Shown here piece by piece: positions 22,095 through 34,070 of a DNA stretch of 64,000 bases. Position 1 is the stretch's first letter. Every line of letters starts with the position of its first letter. Source of the stretch: Odontesthes bonariensis (lineage: Eukaryota > Chordata > Actinopteri > Atheriniformes > Atherinopsidae); the NCBI RefSeq assembly GCF_027942865.1, contig NW_027457365.1, positions 140,001 through 204,000 of the forward strand, in the 5' to 3' direction. The position numbers and the translations under genes were made by a program. The notes under the pieces were generated by a model that saw only the letters and a list, made by a program, of their open reading frames with translations, searched no databases and was not told the origin of the DNA.

Positions 22095-23497
22095 CGCTCC
22101 ACACTATTAAGTGCTTAATGATTATAGCAAACATGTTTTGAAACAATACAAATACACAGCTAATCATTTCAATGTTATGATTAAAAAGCGGCACTAAGAA
22201 AATGTCTTTACTTTTTACAAATTCCTAGAAATAAATTTTAAACATATTTTTCTAAATGCGTTCCAAAAACCAACCCAACCTTTGTATGTTGAAACCCACA
22301 GCCCATGCGTAAATGGACAGACACCACTCAGCTTTGAATGAAGGTAACTAACACATGGTTACTCACATACACCATGAAACGTTACACTACAGGCATTTAA
22401 GTATTTTCTGTCAATGTCCAAAATTTAACCTATATATAATAATCTAAAACCTGATTACTATAACATATAAAACTATTTGTTCTGCTAGACCCCTCCCCCT
22501 TTCAACAGCATAAAGAGCAACAGTATAACCCACTGCAGCCCTAACACGCCTGGGGCTGCATGATGGATCACTACACCACCTTACAGATCACCTCCACAAG
22601 TTCATCAATGTCCTCTTCTGCCTCCCCGGCTTCCTGTTCCTGTTAAAGAAGTCCTACACCACTTCCTCCACCGACCGAATGAGGTCTTAAAAGTATTTTG
22701 AGGTCTATAAAAAGTCTTATAAAAGGTATTGAAATAAACTTTTGCATTCCTGCATATACCCTGTATAATAAGTTTGAAAATACATTTTAAATATGAAATG
22801 TTATTGCATGTCTGTTATATTGATTTATACGTGAATTTTTGAAATGTGAAGCAGTTGGAAAACATGTTTTTAAAAATTGTTTATGTTATTGCTAGTAGTT
22901 TTATTTTTGTTGTTCATAATAGCACAGTATTTGGAAGTGGTCATTTTTGATCAACAATGAATACGTCCAAGGATCTTTAAACCCTAAAATGATAACTAGT
23001 GTTGGTCTTTCATTTCCACATTGTGATGTTTCCCCAAACCATATTTTATTTGCCATAAATCAGAAAGATAATGTATGGAATGTGTGTTGTGGAGCTCTCA
23101 AAGCTGCTGATCCTGCTGCTGCTAGCTGTCCATATGAGAAAAACATTCATAAATTATGATTAAATGATAATTAGAGCATTAAAACATAATCTTCAGGAAA
23201 TGGTGATTTTGAGGAAAACTTGCAATGATGTAACAGAATATGTTTCATATAAAATGTAAAATTGTTTCATATAAAATTCCCATATAAATATGTAATTATA
23301 CAGCAGGGGAATAAACGTAAGGTGACAGCACAAACAGCTGGTTTTACTGAACATTTGTTTTATATAAAGATTTTTAATTATCTGTTTTCGGTAAGTAGAA
23401 TCATAACAATATGTAGGTCGAAACAAAATCCCTCTCTGATCAGCTGTGTACACATGATGATACAGATCAACCTGACACGTAAGGGGCTCTTCAATTC

Positions 23498-23555
23498 AGT
23501 GGTGCAGTGGTAGCACACGTCTCTCAGCTGGGACATGTGAGTTCAAGTCTCAATC
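23498..23555 (+). repeat. tRNA-like sequence, probable SINE head
   Basis: GTGGTGCAGTGGTAGCAC resembles a tRNA box A region and GTGAGTTCAAGTCTC a box B, about 35 bases apart. The usual acceptor stem is not closed, so this is not a functional tRNA gene. No SINE body is recognisable afterwards. Confidence 0.45.
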
Positions 23556-24269
23556 TTTGCATTTTCCTTCTGTCGCTTCCACGTCGATTTGCCGGCGTTT
23601 AATCATCTGTTTGAAAAACGACCTAAGAAAAACTTTCATTTCAGCCCCTCTATTGCCTCAAATAGACGACAGGATGAACCTAACTCCAAGCGACGCTGAA
23701 GTTAGGTTCCGATTCGTCAGCTTCCGATTCAACCCGATTCGGTTCGTAATGTACAACATTAATCAGACGTGAGAAAGACATCAAAATGTTTGCTGGGTAA
23801 TCATATCTGTATGTACACACATCTCTAAACATGAAAAATGCATAAACAGAAGGAGCATCAGACCCTCGCATCCTGACGAGGACCACTTTAATTCAAATTA
23901 TTTTATTGCTGGAACAAAATACAGAACATTAATGACCTTACAGTAGATCCTGAATCGTCCTGCCGCCACATAGGAAGATTTGAATAGCCTAATCAATTAA
24001 GTTTGCTGCCTGCTTGTTGTGTGTAAAAACGATCGGTGAAAAATACAGTATATTCAATATAACAATAATATTTAAAATGAACATTATCATATGACAATGA
24101 ATTACATTATCGGCTCAAATAATAATAATTATTATTCTTATTATTAACAACAATTCTTATTATAGTAACAAAAGACTATAACTTTAACAAGATTTTTAAC
24201 ACCTCTATGGCACTTTCTGGTCTCTTCAGTGGTCAACACCTAATGTCAAATGTCAGACTTATACCCACC

Positions 24270-24452
24270 CTTCTCTGGGAAACAAGCAGAAATGCAAAGA
24301 AATACATCCCTCTTTAAATTTTGCTTTGTATAATTTTGAGCACAGTGTATCAGACACATGAGAGCAATAGCAACTGTCCAAACATTCAGAGCTTTTGAGT
24401 GTGTTGCCAATTGAAATTCATGTTATCAGTTTCTGCTTGTTTCCCAGAGAAG
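24270..24452. repeat. Inverted repeat pair, 23-bp perfect arms
   Basis: CTTCTCTGGGAAACAAGC (with AGAAA) at 24,270-24,292 is the exact complement of 24,430-24,452. The weaker match continues outward (ACCC... and ...GGGGGT). It could be a small MITE or an RNA hairpin shared by the two 3' ends. Confidence 0.65.
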
Positions 24453-24658
24453 GAGGGGGTGTCAATGCTGGTATACCATTAATTGTACAGTATATTTCAG
24501 AACGTTTCTATATGCAAGACTGATTGCAAGAAAATAACAGAACACCCAGCAGACAACAGGAGACATTTTGCAGGAGTGGTGATTACTAGTAGTCTGAGAG
24601 GATCAGGGTTGAACTAAAATTAACTGACTAAACACATCAGGTTTAGTAAAACAAAAAG

Positions 24659-27600
24659 TTAAACTCTATCAAACCTGGAACCATATCGGATTGCAATTTC
24701 AAGGTTGGACTTAAATGCATCACTATCTTTCAGATGTGCTGTGGGGAATGTTATAGTGGTGCTGCATGCACTCACAACAGGGTAGCATACTGTGTGCTTT
24801 GGCATGCGTTCAAGACAAGTGTGATCGAACAGGACTGTGATTTTGAAATTCTCCCTTTCTGAGACCAGCATGTGTCTGTGAGCCTGCCCCGTGAGCCACT
24901 GCATCACTCGAGGAACCGAGAGCGGTGCTCCATTGTCTTCTTCATCAGGCTGACTGGTGTCCCCATCTTTAGTTAAGCATAGTCAAATGCAAGAAAATGG
25001 TGAAAAAGTTTCATATTCAGTTTGATGGATGACATTGACATTGGTGCAGCTCAGTTGATTTGAAAGCAAAACGTGATTTTAGAAAAATTACCAAAAGCGG
25101 GGGGGAGTAAGCTGCACTAGTAGAACAAGCATAAATTGCACAGATTGTAGGTCGCTCATGTAGCGTACCCAGACTCCCCACAATGTCTGTCTGTGATTTA
25201 CTTGCATATGACCTTAAACCAGCTGCTGTAGACATGGAGTAGCTCTGCTACCAACATGTAAAAATGTAATGCCAATACATACCCTCCAGCTCGAGAAGGA
25301 AATCTTGAAAGAAGTTCAGTATCTGCGTCTCTGTCCTTTGTTTTACTGAACCTGTCTCGCTCATCACTGGAGCCAGGCTGGAGATGATGTAATGTGAATC
25401 AACCTTGAAACATAAAGTACATTGGGCTGGTTAGTTTGGATTGCATCTTAGAAGTCAAGACAGACAAGAGCATAGCTAAAACCAATTATATTTAGCACAC
25501 CAAACAGTATGAGACGTGATATTTAAGTGGGAGTCTAATTCTAAAATTTCATGCATTTCAGACAAACGGAAAGTCACTTGCCGTTAGATCACGAGTAAAA
25601 TAGTGGGGCGAGGAAATAATGAACCACTTTAAATTGAACAGTAGAGTTATTATAGGTCGGAACCACCAATCAAAACAAAATCCCACTCCATAAATTGTCT
25701 AAGAGGGGGACTAAAATGGCTGTCTCTCAACTGAAGGTAACACAGAAAGCCATCTCCAAGTGTGGGGTGTGAGACAGGTTTTGGACTGGTTTTGGACTTA
25801 GGCATTCATGTTACTATTTTATAAATGTGGATTCTATATGCAGATTTTTATTTTACTGTGTAAAGCACTTTTAATCACTTTGTGCTTAAAATTTGCTATT
25901 TCAATACAGTTGCCTTGCCTTAGGCTCGTTAGCAAGACTGTGTTTTATGAGCACCCGTCTTGTTTATTTTACCTTGTCATCATCCCCAATCACGAAAAGA
26001 TTCCGACATTCCTTGGGTTTCCTTTGCATGACTGACAGTAGTTGGTAGAGTTCAAGGCCTTCTTGCAGTTGTTGAAGCATTGGTGTACGCTTCGTGGTGG
26101 CATGTAGCAAAACAGCTCTAACAAAAAGATAGACATTGGACATTAACTTTAGTGCCTATCTTACTGCAGACTTTTTGAAAATATTGCTGAATCCCAGATT
26201 TGTGTGTCAAACGATTGTACGCAAGGTTTAAGCACAGATTTGTGCGTATGCACTGGGTGTGAATGAGGCCCAATGACTTTAACTTGTCATCTGTAGACCA
26301 TGGTTGGCTCACTGCACCTTGGTAAAAATCCATGAAACGTTTGGTGAGCTATAGAAAAAACAATGCATACCTTACTATGCTGTCTTTGTGCTCCAAGGTG
26401 ATGGGGCCCGTATGTCCACAGTTAAGAATTTCCTCTGTGTACTGTGTCACGTCAGTTGCATTTTCAATCTGAAAGCATATTTTCCAAACATAACTTCCAG
26501 AAAAAATATTTTTCACACAAGACTTTCATAATGGGAAGGATATGCGCTTGAGATTTCAACACACCATTTCGATTAATGTGGACAACTCTGCATCATGCAC
26601 ATTTTCTTTTGTGATGTCCTTCAGTGTCCCGGTCACCAGATACTGGTAACACCACTCTTGAAGAAAGCTTGGAGGCGGTCCACCTTGGCCAAGGCTCACT
26701 GCAAATATTTCACCAGCAACTCTGGATATAAGAGGGGGAAATAAAAAAGTGATGCTATGACAAAATTATGTATTGACCTCCCTGTTCATTCACACCATTA
26801 CCATGGATATATTTTTTTCCTCTATTATCTAAAAACTATGCTAGAGAAAGTTGCTTGTTGAAAATACTTCCATGTGAGTATATTCCTCCAGCAACAAGAG
26901 TCAGTTTGCCATTTAGGCCAACATCCTCTGCTTACCCCATGTGGTGAAGGCTGAAGGAATATAATTTAAATATGAAAGTGAATATTTAGGTTAATTGTGA
27001 CTAATTTATCAATCCATCCCAAAGATCACATTCTTCAGACTAAAACCACCTTGTGAGATCACAGTGACCTTAACCTTTGAACTCCAAAATCTAATTAGTT
27101 CAGAGTCCAACTGGACCTTCTGGCCACATATAATCAAATTCTGCCAAGCTGTTTGTCCTGAGATATCCAGTTACAAAGAGTAGGAAGTACTACACAAGTC
27201 CTTGCTTGTGTTGTAGGAACTCTCAATGTACGTCGCTTTGGATAAAAGCGTCTGCTAAATGACATCGTAACATTGTACTAAGCCGGATAAGACAAATACA
27301 ATGCACGAGGTGAAAATATAAATTCATTCCTATGTACCCAAGTCCCTGTGACATACCAGCATCATGTCAGGGGGGTGCACTTGTACACCAAGGTGCCTCA
27401 CGTTACAGAATCAGGAGATAAGTTCCTGGCTGGAATGGCCAGGAGCCAATATTTGGAATGGTTACTTACTATGTACCCAAAGTCACAGAGTCAAAGTGTC
27501 TTAAGACAAGATATGTAGAGGTGTACCACGAGCAATATCTTTTATGTAATGTAATGTAGTCTATTCCTCTAGCAGTGAGTAGTTGTACACACCATTATAG

Positions 27601-30600
27601 TATACACCATTGTGTAAATGCAAGTAAATAAGTAATACTGTTGATTAATATGAGAATATGAATAAGAGTAACAAACTTAAAATAGTTTTTGTCCAGGTCA
27701 GTGATGGAGTATTTTGGGATCTTCCCCTTCTTCCCCCCTTCAAAGAGGCGCGTCTCTATCCCAGCAACCATCTCTGTGGACATAAACAAACCAGAGAACA
27801 GCCTCAGTCACAGGGTTTTATTGTTGATTTGGAAGTATTACACACTTGTGACTGGCTTACTACTTACCAGACAGGAACTCCTTCCTTAATGCCCCAGTGT
27901 CGATGCCAGCTTCTCCTATGAAGGTAATTTTCAGTTTGTTCGCTGGGCCTCCAGTCTTCTGGCGCTGCCAAAGCTTTAGACCTCTCTCCAGCATGTTGTC
28001 CCTCGAGACACAAATGTTGAAGGTCTTCCCCGTCTCAACTTTTGAGTCAACCCAACGCAGAACATCTTCTTCACTGTTAAAATAAATTATTACATCTTAC
28101 AAATCTAAAGATATTTTGGCAGCAAAATCAAAGTTTCAAGATCCCTTTTCTTTTTTTTTACCATGAGATGTCATCTATTGGATCTTGTGTTGGTTCTTGC
28201 AGATCATGGGGACTTTCAGGTCCAGCATCTGGGCTCCATACAGGACTACAACTAAGAATGGAAGTTACAATGAATTCCATCTAATCACAGCAAACTAAAA
28301 AATGTGATGTTATTATATGCAAAGGACATACACCACTTGTCTGTTTTATTTATTTTTTTACTCTTAAGCACATTGAGTCTGCACCTGTCGCACGAAATGT
28401 GCTATATAAATAAATGTGACTTGACTTACCTTGTTCCACAGATACTGGCGTGGAACTCAATGTCCTGGCTTGGGAAGTATTTGTTGCATATCGGGCATTT
28501 TGTCTTACTTTGCTAAATGGGAAGATGTATGGACAGGATTAGTTCCAATTTTTATAGCAACCCTCTCAGCATAAATGGTAAATAGTAAATGTTCATTTGA
28601 TCATTTATGGTTTCACTCAAAATCAGGAGTAATAAAAATATAAAACATTATATTATTATTGCAATAAATATTATTCTGTCCTACATAGAACCATACCTTG
28701 TTCGATGGTGGCACATCTAAAGTCGCAGGAACAGAAGAATCAAGCTCCTCATCTTCTTGCTGAAAATGCAGCCAAACAATGTGTCAGATAACTAGATAAC
28801 ACTCTGATTGACAGTTGTCAGTCATTTAACATTTAAACAGGCCAAGAGTTTTTTAATCTAAACAGCAAAATTAATTTTTTTAAACCAGGTTTTCTTATAG
28901 TTATGGTTATTTTCACTCAGACTTTTGTGGATGCTTAATCAGACACTCGGCTTTGATATAATATATGTATTTTTAATATTCAAATTCATGTTTCCAGGGG
29001 CTTTTTTAATTTATTATGACTACACTTTATTTTCTCATAATGATGTTTCTGTTTATCTTATGCCAATAACAGACATAGATGATAACAATTAGAGAAGAAA
29101 AAAAAACACTAAAAAAAACACCATTTCGATTTTGGGACAGTTTACATTCACTTCGGGATGGTTGAGACCGTTTTTCAGGAATGTCCAGGGACAGTTTTAA
29201 AAAAAGTTAGTCTGGAGGCCTGGTGGCAACATTCACCTTTCACTTGCATTAAGTGGAAAAATGTGACAAGAAAGGCGTCTCACCTCTGAATCACAAAGAG
29301 CTGTCGAAGACGTCCCTTCACAATCACCTTGCACATGAAGGGCTAGCATTTGCAATGGCATGACCATTTTGCACTGTGTGCATGTAGCCTTTGGCATGAG
29401 ACTGAACTCTGGAGCATCCACTGGCAGTGGTGTCAGATCAATCTTCTCTTGGAGAGGAGCAATATATAACATAAACTTCCCTCCTGCGGAGGCGCTTCTA
29501 AGAACAGAGCCAGTGTATCCCTCTGACTCTAAGGCGACAGCGGTCATTCTCCTTCCATGTCCACCTGCAAATTCAAGTTTTATGGGAATTAAAAGTAGTG
29601 CCAACCAAGTATATTAACATCAGTGTGCTGAGCATGGCATTCAGCCAGTGTAAGTTGACCCATTCATGGCATACTTGTAAGTGAAAAATAATGACATGAG
29701 GAAAAGTATTATCGACTGTAATGATAATGAAATCGAGGACAAAAAGTTAAAACGTGCACAATTAGGTGTTCTGCATTATAATAATCTACAATGTCATGTT
29801 TCAGAAAAATATATTAGATGTTTTTATGTTTAGATACGAGCCTCTATGACATCTCTTCTTGAGTTAAGCTCTAACATTATTCACTAAATTTCCCATATCT
29901 CCTTGCGGCAAGTTTGGTTATCACATTATGATCACTGTACACATGGATGTGCCCACTTAAAAAAAAAACAAAAAAACTGTCAAGTCAGTATTTTCGAACA
30001 GCTTATTTAGGGAAACTCTGGAAACTCCTTTTGAACTCGGAAAAGCCTTGTGTAGTGCAGGGCTCCACACTATTTAAAGATTCTATTCAAATAGCCTTAT
30101 GTTAATCTAATGTCTTGTTTAACATACCAGCTGCTTTGTATAGAAGCCATCCTCCTTCAAGACTTGCCATTTTCGGGTAGGTGCTCTCCAGTAAAGTGGA
30201 CAACTACAGTAATAAAGACAGAACATTTCAGGAAGGTATATCTGTAAAAATCGATCGTGGAGAAGGCAATGATAGAGGAGGTAGGGGGAGATAAAGAAAG
30301 ATGCTGCTCCTCACCTCTTCATGGCTTAAGTCTTTAGTGATCGAGAGAGTCCTCTTTCCCAGCCCTGCCTGTAGTAGCTCCAGTTCATCTTGTGTGGTCG
30401 GGGTTGTTTCTGCTTTGTCACTCAATAAGAAAAAAGCCATGTCAAATCCTTTCCATGGTTTATGTTTCTTGTCTCTGTGTTTGTCTGCAGATTTTCTTTT
30501 GAAAAATCCAGGGAATGATCTGCAAAAAAGTAAAAAAATGTGAGACCCTTGTTTGTAAAATAGATTTGTAATATTTTACAAAAAGGGGTCAGTAAAAAAT

Positions 30601-31680
30601 GAAATTTGCATGGGATGGCTGTGTATGTGGAATAACATTTCACAAATCCCCTACAACCTGCATGTCATGACTCGGTCCATGTTATAGTTCTGTTTCCTGT
30701 GTCATCTTGTTGTATTGACTTCTCCTCTCGTTTCAGATTCCCCTTCCCTCCTCGTGTGGTTTCGTCCTCCTCCTTGATTGTCTGTCCCCACCCTCAATAC
30801 TTTCACCTGTTCTGTGTGTGTGTATATATAGTCCCTGTGTTTCCCCTGTCCGTTGCCAGTTCGTCTTTTTGTCCCCGTGCGTTACTTCATAGCCTTTATT
30901 GCTCTGTAGTATTTTCTAGTTCCTTGGTATTGACCCCTGCCTGTGTTCTGGTTGACCTCGCCTTTGCCTGATCCCTGTCTGGTTTGTTTGCCCCCGCTGA
31001 TGGATTACTTGTGTACCGAACCTGTTTTTCCAGTAAAGACTGTTACCCTGCCTAACGCTGTGTTTGAGTCGTGCATTTGAGTCAAGACTATTGTTGCTAC
31101 ACCCTCAGCTCTGATACCGCATGGCTGACTTGAAAAATAAATGCACTACTGCTGGCTGGCTACACTACCTGGACATCTCGTTTTGTACAGTTGAAGGGGT
31201 AGGCATGTCCTGACTCCTCTGCCTGGGTTCTTCTATGGTGCGATTAAGCACTGACAGAAAAGTCTGCGCAGCGGCAGTGGCTGCCTGCTTGTCATACTGG
31301 GATGAGAGATTAGATCCTAAGTTAACCACTGTTATCAACAATAACACCATCAATCACTTTAGATGAAGCAGGTAGAGTCTAAAAAGACTAATATTTTTTT
31401 TTTTTTTTTTTAAAGATTAAAAAGTGTGAATCCAGTCAACAGCAAGTGGAGTGTAACCTGAGTATGTGATAATCGCCTTGCCATGAAGACATGCACAAGA
31501 GGTGATGTGTAGTATTGGTCTTTCTAAATGGGAGGGAGAAAAGATGGCTGTTGTGAAAATGGTTATGACCTACAATACACCAGACACATAAAAAGAGCAA
31601 AACCATAAATAAAATCTACCCATCCATTCTTACCTTTATTAAGCAATCCTGTTCCAAAAAGTTTTAGTGGAGTTCTTGGC
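24659..31680 (-). CDS. HECT-type E3 ubiquitin ligase-like protein carried by the composite transposon
   Basis: Sixteen exons on the minus strand read through in one frame: 31,680-31,634; 31,523-31,458; 31,316-31,169; 30,519-30,315; 30,203-30,128; 29,564-29,284; 28,759-28,697; 28,512-28,430; 28,251-28,162; 28,073-27,868; 27,773-27,677; 26,721-26,565; 26,468-26,371; 26,117-25,973; 25,403-25,283; 24,966-24,659. Every junction is GT-AG and in phase, giving about 729 residues from the first listed exon. The middle has two small Cys/His motifs (CTQCKMVMPLQ with ALHVQGDC, and CPICNKYFPSQDIEFH), probably zinc fingers. The last seven exons form a HECT domain: CVSRDNMLERGLKLW, FIGEAGIDTGALRKEF, then VVSACSTTITFP with the likely catalytic cysteine 35 residues from the C-terminus. 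By family the cysteine accepts ubiquitin from an E2 and passes it to a substrate; neither partner is visible. No start ATG is found in frame with the first exon, so the N-terminus is open. Confidence 0.88.
25850..25925 (+). repeat. Retroposon tail fragment in a HECT intron
   Basis: GTGTAAAGCACTTTTAATCA, AATTTGCTATTTCAATA and TTGCCTTGCC match the 3' tails of fish LINE/SINE elements. It is short and non-coding and lies in the intron between exons 25,973-26,117 and 25,283-25,403. Confidence 0.5.
27215..27275 (+). repeat. SINE/LINE tail fragment
   Basis: GTCGCTTTGGATAAAAGCGT followed by CTGCTAAATGAC is the well-known 3' tail shared by several fish SINEs and RSg-1-type LINEs. It lies in an intron of the HECT gene. 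Confidence 0.75.
28350..28425 (+). repeat. Retroposon tail fragment in a HECT intron
   Basis: AAGCACATTGAGTCTGCACC and GAAATGTGCTATATAAATAA are LINE/SINE tail words. The piece ends a few bases from the donor of exon 28,512-28,430, yet the donor is intact. Confidence 0.6.
30663..31101 (+). repeat. Solo LTR, Gypsy-like, in a HECT intron
   Basis: The unit starts TGTCATGACTCGG and ends TTGCTACA. It contains a TATATATAG box, a C/T-rich region and CAGTAAAGACTGTTACCCTG, the layout of fish Gypsy LTRs of about 440 bp. No target duplication is clear. It lies between exons 31,169-31,316 and 30,315-30,519 and leaves both splice sites untouched. Confidence 0.7.
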
Positions 31681-31768
31681 CTAAAAAAACATAATTTGAT
31701 CAACAGGAAAAACAATTAGTCCATCTGCTGCCTGGAAAGATGTTGCAGTTAATGTAGGTAGCTATCGT

Positions 31769-31772
<4 letters not shown>

Positions 31773-31820
<48 letters not shown>
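31773..31820. repeat. (TG)24 microsatellite
   Basis: Forty-eight bases of pure TG in the right arm, six repeat units longer than its mirror in the left arm. Confidence 0.95.
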
Positions 31821-31822
<2 letters not shown>

Positions 31823-33185
31823 GCTGCAGACAGAGACACGAGACAACTTAATTTCAGCTACTTAAGGCTTTAGCTAGTTAGCTACTTTAAAAAAAACAAA
31901 ACAAAATAAAAAATATCTGGCTAAGTGTACGCTATATATAGCATTAATGCCATTATGCTTAACGGTTACACTAACAAGCCATCAAAATTGATGGCTTGTA
32001 TAATAAAAGTAACCATACGACACTATTGAGCAGTTATAATTGAGAGTGCAGCAATACCTGTATCGATATCAATACTGCTTATCAATACTTCAAATAATTT
32101 GATGCAAAAAATAAAGTATCACATAAAGAAATTAATGTGTCATGCCTACAGAGCACAGCACCTAGAGACACCAAAACTTAGGCCAAGCCAGGACCAGAGT
32201 CCTACATTATCAATCAGCATTGCAATAAAATAGAAAAATACAACTTCAGACAACTTTCACTCACACACCTTCTAATAAAACATCTTACATAAACATGTCA
32301 ATAAATCAACACTGAATAAGGCAAGACTTGTAATGGGTTGACAGGACAATACTATATGATATTAGAAATCTAAATAAATGAATACTAATTAAACAAACCA
32401 TCTTGTCTTCTTTTCCAAGGATTTTCATTAAACTAAGAGCTTTTGTGTCTCAACTGAATGCCAAATTTACCAGAAGGATCATTATTGGCACAATACTTTA
32501 AGCTAGTAACTACTTGTACACTATGTCAGACAATAAGCATCACTTCATTGAACTGCCAGTTTTCCATGTGGAGTTGTGCGGGACATTAGGCTACTTATAA
32601 ATAATGCCTGACATAGCTAGTTTGCGCACCGAGCAACGGAATATATATTCATGTTACCGGTGGTATGCAACATTATTTTCCGTACGGGACGGCATATGTA
32701 AGCCCCGCTCTCAAAATAACAGCATCTGCCTCTGTGTCTGCGAGCATTTGACTGTGATGGTGGGGAGACCACTACCCGTGAGCGAGAGAGAGAGCGGGAC
32801 GGTCAAATAGCTGTAATCCTGTGGGCTGTGTGAGAAGATAGACTCAGGCTCTGCATGACCTGTTGCTGCTAAACAGGCAGCGCTGTGGGCAACAGTTGGC
32901 CTGTGGACTGTTGTTTGACCACTAATGACGTTACGTATTATAACACAATATAGCACTAGCACATAGCAAGCCTCTGTAACGTTACTTAAGTGAAATAAAC
33001 AATTCAATTAGCCGTTAGCGCACCCTGCTAGCCTGCCTGACAATATGAGGCGTCAGATATCTAACACAATCACACAAATTAGTCAACGTGAGCTAAGTTA
33101 GCAAGCTGTATGTTTAATCGAAATATCAAACAGAGTAGGCTAATAACGTGACACCAATCATTTTAATACGGTTTTATCTACTTAC

Positions 33186-33243
33186 CAACAACTCCACCAC
33201 TGCCTGACCACTGCTTCCTGGCTCGCTGGCGAGTGGCGACCAT
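33186..33243 (-). other. Candidate leader exon in the right arm
   Basis: Mirror of 17,887-17,944, with the same ATG and the same GTAAGT donor. It could be the first exon of the HECT gene, but its frame is one base out of step with exon 31,680-31,634. Confidence 0.45.
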
Positions 33244-34064
33244 GACTTGCTTGTCAGAAAGACGTCGTTGGTGTAGACACTTGTCACTCAAACATGTCTG
33301 ACCAATGGGGAAGCACCCGCCCACTGCGGTACGTTTGTGTCAAAATGATTAAAAAAAAAAACGACTTCAAAACTTTTTTCACTTCATTCAAAAAAAAAGA
33401 AAGTTCAATCAAAAAAAAAAACACTTCAAATGATTTTTTTTTTTTTTGCATTTAAACAGTTTTTTCTTTGATTGAAAATATTTTTTTTTGATTGAAAATG
33501 TTTTTTTTTTGATTGAAGCAACTTTTTTGGGATTGAATAATTAAGACACAAATGTCCTACCCATAACATGGTCCAAACACAAAAAAGATTACTTCAATCA
33601 AAGAAAACATTTTCAATCAAAAAAAAAGTGTTCAAGTGCAATTTTTCGAGTCTCAAATATTTTTTTGCATTCAAAAACATTTTTTCTATGATTGAAAAGG
33701 TTTATTTTTTGATTGAAGTGATTTTTTTATTGAAAATATTTTTTGTTTGTTTGAAGCAACTTCTTTTTTGATTGAATTATAAAGACACAAATGTCCTACC
33801 CATAATATGGCCCAAACACAAAACAACAATACTTCAATCAAAAAAGTTGCTTCAAACAAAAAAACCTTCACTTCTATCAAAAAAAACATTTTCAAGCAAA
33901 AAAAAAATAGTGTTCAAATGCATTTTTTTGAGTCTCAAATATATTTTTGCATTCAAACACTTTTTTTCTTTGATTGAAACGGGTTTTTTTGATTGAAAAT
34001 ATATTTTTTGATTGAAGCAACCTTTTTTTTGATTGAATAATAAAGAAACAAATCTACCTCCATA

Positions 34065-34070
34065 GAAACG
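34065..34070. repeat. Target site duplication, right copy (GAAACG)
   Basis: Follows the terminal CCTCCATA of the transposon and equals 17,061-17,066. Confidence 0.85.

Larger units (their letters stand above)
22095..24658. other. Region between the two convergent genes of the transposon
   Basis: It holds the 3' untranslated regions of both genes, a tRNA-like SINE head (23,498-23,555), a 23-bp inverted repeat pair (24,270-24,452) and AT-rich sequence. The frames in it are short and unconvincing. Confidence 0.6.
17067..34064. mobile_element. Complete composite transposon, IS3EU-like, 16,998 bp
   Basis: The ends are TATGGAGGTAGATTTG and its reverse complement, flanked by GAAACG duplications. 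The arms are inverted repeats of 2,555 bp (left) and 2,567 bp (right). Inside are two convergent spliced genes: an IS3-like DDE integrase (19,762-22,094, plus) and a HECT ubiquitin ligase-like gene (24,659-31,680 or further, minus). Six-base duplications and a TAY terminus are, as I remember the Repbase scheme, the marks of the IS3EU group, and the integrase type agrees. Both genes look intact and the arms are almost identical, so the insertion is probably young and may be autonomous. The target was an L1-like LINE. A solo LTR and several LINE tails sit in its introns, so this lineage picked up insertions without losing the exons. Confidence 0.9.
31498..34064 (-). repeat. Right terminal inverted repeat arm of the composite transposon
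   Basis: It mirrors 17,067-19,621. The arms differ by 12 bases in length, which equals the difference between the (AC)18 and (TG)24 microsatellites; a few single-base homopolymer changes are also present, for example nine T against ten A near 17,224 and 33,900. It carries the same subterminal array (about 33,350-34,058), the same candidate leader exon and the first exon of the HECT gene. Confidence 0.92.

Noticed and set aside
23498..23555. Functional tRNA gene
   Set aside because: Box A and B words are present, but the acceptor and anticodon stems do not close; a SINE head is more likely.
30699..30971. 90-codon frame (MSSCCIDFSSRFRFPF...)
   Set aside because: It is within the solo LTR at 30,663-31,101 and reflects its C/T-rich composition.
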